Positions 60,392 to 64,000 of a stretch of 64,000 nt of DNA are shown here, in pieces (the stretch's first letter is position 1; the number at the start of each line of letters is the position of its first letter). Below the pieces are notes generated by a model. That model ran no database searches. It saw only the letters and a list, made by a program, of their open reading frames with translations, and was not told the DNA's origin. Source of the DNA: Streptomyces sp. NBC_00190 (GTDB taxonomy: Bacteria > Actinomycetota > Actinomycetes > Streptomycetales > Streptomycetaceae); contig NZ_CP108131.1 of the NCBI RefSeq assembly GCF_036203305.1, forward strand, positions 5,766,001 to 5,830,000. Reading direction: 5' to 3'. The position numbers and the translations under genes are program-made.

Positions 60392-60438
60392 ACCCAAGAT
60401 CTAGTGGTTGGATGAGCGCGGCCGCCCAGAAGTTGTGG
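60392..60438 (+). promoter_or_regulatory. Paired NrdR boxes before nrdRJ
   Basis: ACCCAAGATCTAGTGG (60392-60407) and the weaker CGCCCAGAAGTTGTGG (60423-60438) resemble the 16-base NrdR box (ACACwAnATAnwGTGT). Their starts are 31 bases apart, the spacing (15 bases between boxes) known for NrdR operators. Confidence 0.65.
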
Positions 60439-60571
60439 TCCTCGGTCTGTCGAGGGTCCCGGCATCGCATATGCTTGTGGCTGCTTCACGAGCCCCCGGC
60501 AGAGTCTGTCTCTGTCGTTCAGGGGCCTCGTGGGGTGATTCAGTCGTGCCAAGAGGGAGGGTGAGGGAACC

Positions 60572-61084
60572 ATGCACTGCCCCTTCTGCAGGCACCCCGA
60601 CAGCCGCGTCGTCGACAGCCGCACCACGGACGACGGCACGTCGATCCGCAGGCGCCGTCAGTGCCCCGACTGCTCCCGTCGCTTCACGACGGTGGAGACG
60701 GCCTCGCTGATGGTGATCAAGCGCAGCGGGGTGACCGAACCCTTCAGTCGTACCAAGGTCATCTCCGGCGTGCGCAAGGCGTGCCAGGGGCGGCCGGTCA
60801 CCGAGGACGCCCTCGCCAAGCTCGGCCAGCGGGTCGAGGAGGCGGTGCGCGCCACCGGGAGTGCCGAGCTGACCACCCACGACGTGGGTCTGGCCATACT
60901 CGGCCCGTTGCAGGAACTCGATCTGGTCGCCTACCTGCGCTTCGCGTCCGTTTACAAAGCGTTCGACACCCTTGAAGACTTCGAGACCGCCATCGCGGAG
61001 CTCCGCGTGCCGCGGCCTCACCCCGAAGAGCGCGAGCCCGGTGGGACCGGTTCGGTCCCCGTGCCCGCCTCCGCCGCCGACTGA
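60572..61084 (+). CDS. nrdR: Ribonucleotide reductase repressor NrdR
   Basis: A protein of 170 residues. The zinc ribbon [15 protein letters not shown] and CPDCSRRF is at the N-terminus; the ATP-cone follows ([24 protein letters not shown]). NrdR binds nucleotides through the cone and represses ribonucleotide reductase genes when dATP is high. It lies directly upstream of nrdJ, as in S. coelicolor, and behind NrdR boxes. Confidence 0.96.
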   Translation: MHCPFCRHPDSRVVDSRTTDDGTSIRRRRQCPDCSRRFTTVETASLMVIKRSGVTEPFSRTKVISGVRKACQGRPVTEDALAKLGQRVEEAVRATGSAELTTHDVGLAILGPLQELDLVAYLRFASVYKAFDTLEDFETAIAELRVPRPHPEEREPGGTGSVPVPASAAD

Positions 61085-61223
61085 CCGGACGGCCCGCCCC
61101 GCACTGCAATCGCAACGCGGAGCGGCCGGTGAGCCAGGCGAAGAGACGTAGATACAAGACACAGCACCGTGCCGCGGAATAGCGCTGGCACTTTAGGGCG
61201 TTTTGCCCGCATTGGGAGGCGGC

Positions 61224-64000
61224 ATGACAGAGACGGCGAGCAGCTCGGCACGTGGTTCCCGCGCCAAGGGGACCAAGGCTGCCAAGGGCGGCCTGCGTAT
61301 CGAGCGCATCCACACCACCCCCGGCGTGCACCCTTACGACGAGGTGAGCTGGGAGCGCCGTGACGTCGTCATGACCAACTGGCGCGACGGCTCGGTCAAC
61401 TTCGAGCAGCGTGGCGTCGAATTCCCCGACTTCTGGTCGGTGAACGCGGTCAACATCGTCACCAGCAAGTACTTCCGCGGCGCGGTCGGCACCCCGCAGC
61501 GCGAGACCGGTCTGAAGCAGCTGATCGACCGGATCGTGAAGACGTACACGAAGGCCGGCGAGGACTTCGACTACTTCTCGTCGCCCGCCGACGTGGAGAT
61601 CTTCGAGCACGAGCTGACCTACGCCCTCCTGCACCAGATCTTCAGCTTCAACTCCCCGGTGTGGTTCAACGTCGGCACGCCCCAGCCGCAGCAGGTCTCC
61701 GCCTGCTTCATCCTCGCCGTCGACGACTCCATGGAGTCGATCCTCGACTGGTACAAGGAAGAGGGCATGATCTTCAAGGGCGGCTCCGGCGCCGGCCTGA
61801 ACCTCTCCCGCATCCGCTCCTCCAAGGAGCTCCTCTCCTCCGGCGGCAACGCCTCCGGCCCGGTCTCCTTCATGCGCGGCGCCGACGCGTCCGCCGGAAC
61901 GATCAAGTCGGGCGGCGCCACCCGCCGCGCGGCCAAGATGGTCGTCCTGGACGTGGACCACCCGGACGTCGAGGCCTTCATCGAGACCAAGGTGAAGGAA
62001 GAGGAGAAGATCCGCGCCCTGCGCGACGCGGGCTTCGACATGGACCTGGGCGGCGACGACATCACGTCCGTCCAGTACCAGAACGCCAACAACTCCGTCC
62101 GCGTGAACGACGAGTTCATGACGGCCGTCGAGAACGGCACCGAGTTCGGCCTGCGCGCCCGCATGACCGGCGAGGTCATCGAGAAGGTCGACGCCAAGGC
62201 GCTCTTCCGCAAGCTGGCCGAGGCCGCGTGGGCCTGTGCCGACCCGGGCATCCAGTACGACGGTGTGATCAACAACTGGCACACCTGCCCCGAGTCCGGC
62301 CGCATCACCGCGTCCAACCCCTGCAGCGAGTACATGCACCTGGACAACACGTCCTGCAACCTCGCCTCGCTGAACCTGATGAAGTTCCTGAACGACGACG
62401 GCAAGGGCAACCAGTCCTTCGACGCCGAGCGCTTCGCCAAGGTCGTCGAGCTCGTCATCACGGCGATGGACATCTCCATCTGCTTCGCGGACTTCCCGAC
62501 GCAGAAGATCGGCGAGAACACCCGCGCCTTCCGCCAGCTGGGCATCGGCTACGCCAACCTCGGCGCCCTGCTGATGGCCACCGGCCACGCGTACGACTCG
62601 GACGGCGGCCGCACCCTCGCCGCCTCGATCACCTCGCTGATGACCGGTACCGCGTACAAGCGCTCCGCCGAGCTGGCCGCCATCGTCGGTCCGTACGACG
62701 GCTACGCCCGCAACGCCGAGTCGCACAAGCGCGTCATGAAGCAGCACGCCGATGCCAACGCCGTCGCGCCGCGCACCGAGGACCTGGACAACTCGATCTG
62801 GGCCGCGGCGACCGAGGCCTGGCAGGACGTTCTCCGCCTCGGCGAGAAGAACGGCTTCCGCAACTCCCAGGCCTCCGTCCTGGCGCCGACCGGCACCATC
62901 GGTCTCGCGATGTCCTGCGACACCACCGGTGTCGAGCCGGACCTGGCGCTGGTCAAGTTCAAGAAGCTCGTCGGCGGCGGCTCGATGCAGATCGTCAACG
63001 GCACCGTCCCGCAGGCCCTGCGTCGCCTGGGTTACCAGGAGGAGCAGATCGAGGCGATCGTCGCCCACATCGCCGAGCACGGCGTGGTCGTCGACGCCCC
63101 GGGTCTGAAGACCGAGCACTACGAGGTCTTCGACTGCGCCATGGGCGAGCGTTCCATCTCCGCGATGGGCCACGTCCGCATGATGGCCGCGATCCAGCCC
63201 TGGATCTCCGGCGCGATCTCGAAGACGGTCAACATGCCGGAGTCGGCGACCGTCGAGGAGATCGAGGAGATCTACTTCGAGGCGTGGAAGCTGGGCGTCA
63301 AGGCGCTCGCGATCTACCGCGACAACTGCAAGGTCGGCCAGCCCCTCTCCGCGAAGAAGAAGGAAGAGGAGAAGGTGGAGGTCACCGCCAAGGCGGAGGA
63401 CACCATCCGCGCGGCGGTCGAGAAGGTCATCGAGTACCGCCCCGTCCGCAAGCGCCTCCCCAAGGGCCGCCCGGGGATCACCACCTCCTTCACGGTCGGT
63501 GGCGCCGAGGGCTACATGACGGCCAACTCCTACCCGGACGACGGTCTGGGCGAGGTCTTCCTGAAGATGTCCAAGCAGGGTTCGACCCTCGCGGGCATGA
63601 TGGACGCCTTCTCCATCGCCGTCTCGGTCGGCCTGCAGTACGGCGTCCCGCTGGAGACGTACGTCTCGAAGTTCACGAACATGCGCTTCGAGCCGGCCGG
63701 CATGACGGATGACCCGGACGTGCGGATGGCGCAGTCGATCGTCGACTACATCTTCCGCCGCCTGGCGCTGGACTTCCTGCCCTTCGAGACCCGCTCGGCC
63801 CTCGGCATCCACACCGCCGAGGAGCGCCAGCGCCACCTGGAGACCGGCTCCTACGAGCCCCTCGAGGACGAGCTGGACACCGAGTCGCTGGCCCAGTCGG
63901 CCCCGCTGGCCGCCGTCCCGTCGGCCCCGAAGCCGGCGGTCGCCCCGGTCCCGGCTCCGAAGACGGCGCACAGCAACGCCGAACTGGTCGAGATGCAGCT
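61224..64000 (+). CDS. nrdJ: Vitamin B12-dependent ribonucleotide reductase NrdJ (3' end outside the window)
   Basis: The first 925 codons of a class II reductase that makes dNTPs with adenosylcobalamin and needs no oxygen. ATG 61224 follows GGGAGGC. Visible are NSPVWFNVGTPQPQQVSACF, the GGSGAGLNLSRIRSS block, ASNPCSEYMHLDNTSCNLAS (active-site loop), SVLAPTGTIGLAMSCDTTGVEPD and, near the end of the window, the linker rich in Pro/Ala before the C-terminal zinc part. The total length should be about 960 residues, so only the tail is missing. The 139-base nrdR-nrdJ gap shows no cobalamin riboswitch that I can recognise. Confidence 0.95.
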   Translation, partial: MTETASSSARGSRAKGTKAAKGGLRIERIHTTPGVHPYDEVSWERRDVVMTNWRDGSVNFEQRGVEFPDFWSVNAVNIVTSKYFRGAVGTPQRETGLKQLIDRIVKTYTKAGEDFDYFSSPADVEIFEHELTYALLHQIFSFNSPVWFNVGTPQPQQVSACFILAVDDSMESILDWYKEEGMIFKGGSGAGLNLSRIRSSKELLSSGGNASGPVSFMRGADASAGTIKSGGATRRAAKMVVLDVDHPDVEAFIETKVKEEEKIRALRDAGFDMDLGGDDITSVQYQNANNSVRVNDEFMTAVENGTEFGLRARMTGEVIEKVDAKALFRKLAEAAWACADPGIQYDGVINNWHTCPESGRITASNPCSEYMHLDNTSCNLASLNLMKFLNDDGKGNQSFDAERFAKVVELVITAMDISICFADFPTQKIGENTRAFRQLGIGYANLGALLMATGHAYDSDGGRTLAASITSLMTGTAYKRSAELAAIVGPYDGYARNAESHKRVMKQHADANAVAPRTEDLDNSIWAAATEAWQDVLRLGEKNGFRNSQASVLAPTGTIGLAMSCDTTGVEPDLALVKFKKLVGGGSMQIVNGTVPQALRRLGYQEEQIEAIVAHIAEHGVVVDAPGLKTEHYEVFDCAMGERSISAMGHVRMMAAIQPWISGAISKTVNMPESATVEEIEEIYFEAWKLGVKALAIYRDNCKVGQPLSAKKKEEEKVEVTAKAEDTIRAAVEKVIEYRPVRKRLPKGRPGITTSFTVGGAEGYMTANSYPDDGLGEVFLKMSKQGSTLAGMMDAFSIAVSVGLQYGVPLETYVSKFTNMRFEPAGMTDDPDVRMAQSIVDYIFRRLALDFLPFETRSALGIHTAEERQRHLETGSYEPLEDELDTESLAQSAPLAAVPSAPKPAVAPVPAPKTAHSNAELVEMQ

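Larger units (their letters stand above)
60104..60571. other. lexA-nrdR divergent intergenic region
   Basis: 468 bases with no convincing gene. It holds the lexA promoter (minus strand TTGGCG, 18 bases, TACCGT), the LexA box (60168-60179), the two NrdR boxes (60392-60438), a possible -10 (TATGCT, 60470) and GAGGGAGGGTGAGG just before nrdR. A frame open from 60226 to 60564 has no family features and I do not call it. Confidence 0.7.

Noticed and set aside
60226..60564. A 112-codon frame between lexA and nrdR
   Set aside because: It crosses the NrdR boxes and the likely nrdR promoter and shows no family features.
61085..61223. Possible cobalamin riboswitch before the B12-dependent nrdJ
   Set aside because: GAGCCAGGCGAAGAGAC is only loosely like a B12 box, the gap is short and the other conserved elements are missing.
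60798..63971. A minus-strand frame of about 1057 codons
   Set aside because: Antisense to nrdJ, which has complete reductase motifs; typical codon-bias shadow.

Overview
The window is a piece of a high-GC actinobacterial chromosome, almost certainly Streptomyces. Coding is dense, the third codon position is very GC-rich, GTG starts are common, and the gene order (cinA, clgR, nei, lhr, DUF3046, recA, recX, gluDCBA, gluRK, miaB, miaA, dapF, rsh, hflX, an IucA/IucC siderophore cluster, a DinG-type helicase, lexA, nrdR, nrdJ) is the one I remember from the core of Streptomyces chromosomes (S. coelicolor SCO575x to SCO5805). I saw no tRNA, rRNA, insertion sequence, prophage or CRISPR array.

Layout. 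Bases 1-9.1 kb: the end of a PgsA-type phosphatidyltransferase, a CinA C-terminal amidase, the Clp regulator ClgR, a short-chain dehydrogenase, the glycosylase Nei, a lipoprotein and the giant helicase Lhr. 9.1-17.8 kb: an AraC regulator, a patatin-like membrane protein, AzlCD, a QxxDGGW-repeat protein, DUF3046, an AI-2E-type permease and a ClpC2-like Clp_N protein. 17.9-22.4 kb: recA, recX and an FtsX-type permease. 22.4-25.1 kb: a small sulfur operon (cysteine dioxygenase-like plus rhodanese) behind a cysteine-rich leader peptide, then an FAD monooxygenase. 25.3-31.1 kb: the glutamate uptake operon gluABCD and the divergent two-component system gluRK. 31.1-38.0 kb: a carbohydrate locus (GH85 endoglycosidase, GH5-like hydrolase, LacI regulator, ROK kinase) and a TAXI binding protein. 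38.1-49.1 kb: miaB, an extradiol-dioxygenase-like protein, two small proteins, miaA, a membrane protein, dapF, an Rsh protein, an M1 peptidase and hflX. 49.2-57.2 kb: a secreted serine peptidase and a four-gene NRPS-independent siderophore cluster. 57.2-64 kb: the DinG-like helicase, lexA, nrdR and most of nrdJ, which runs off the end.

How parts work together. DNA-damage functions (nei, lhr, recA, recX, dinG, lexA) are spread over the whole window. Three of them (lhr, recA, dinG) have a promoter resembling the PafBC-dependent RecA-NDp motif, and recA and lexA have LexA boxes. The two hydrolases at 31-34.6 kb and the lacI-ROK pair diverge around two related operators, which suggests one regulon for glycan breakdown. 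The sulfur operon looks attenuated by cysteine supply, and nrdRJ has a pair of NrdR boxes.

The most interesting points are the cysteine leader peptide, the RecA-NDp promoters with almost no 5' leader, the ClpC2-like gene with paired palindromes over its promoter, the possible N-glycan locus, and the siderophore cluster that has no visible N-hydroxylase, decarboxylase or iron box. All functional calls come from reading motifs and remembered family knowledge; no search was run.
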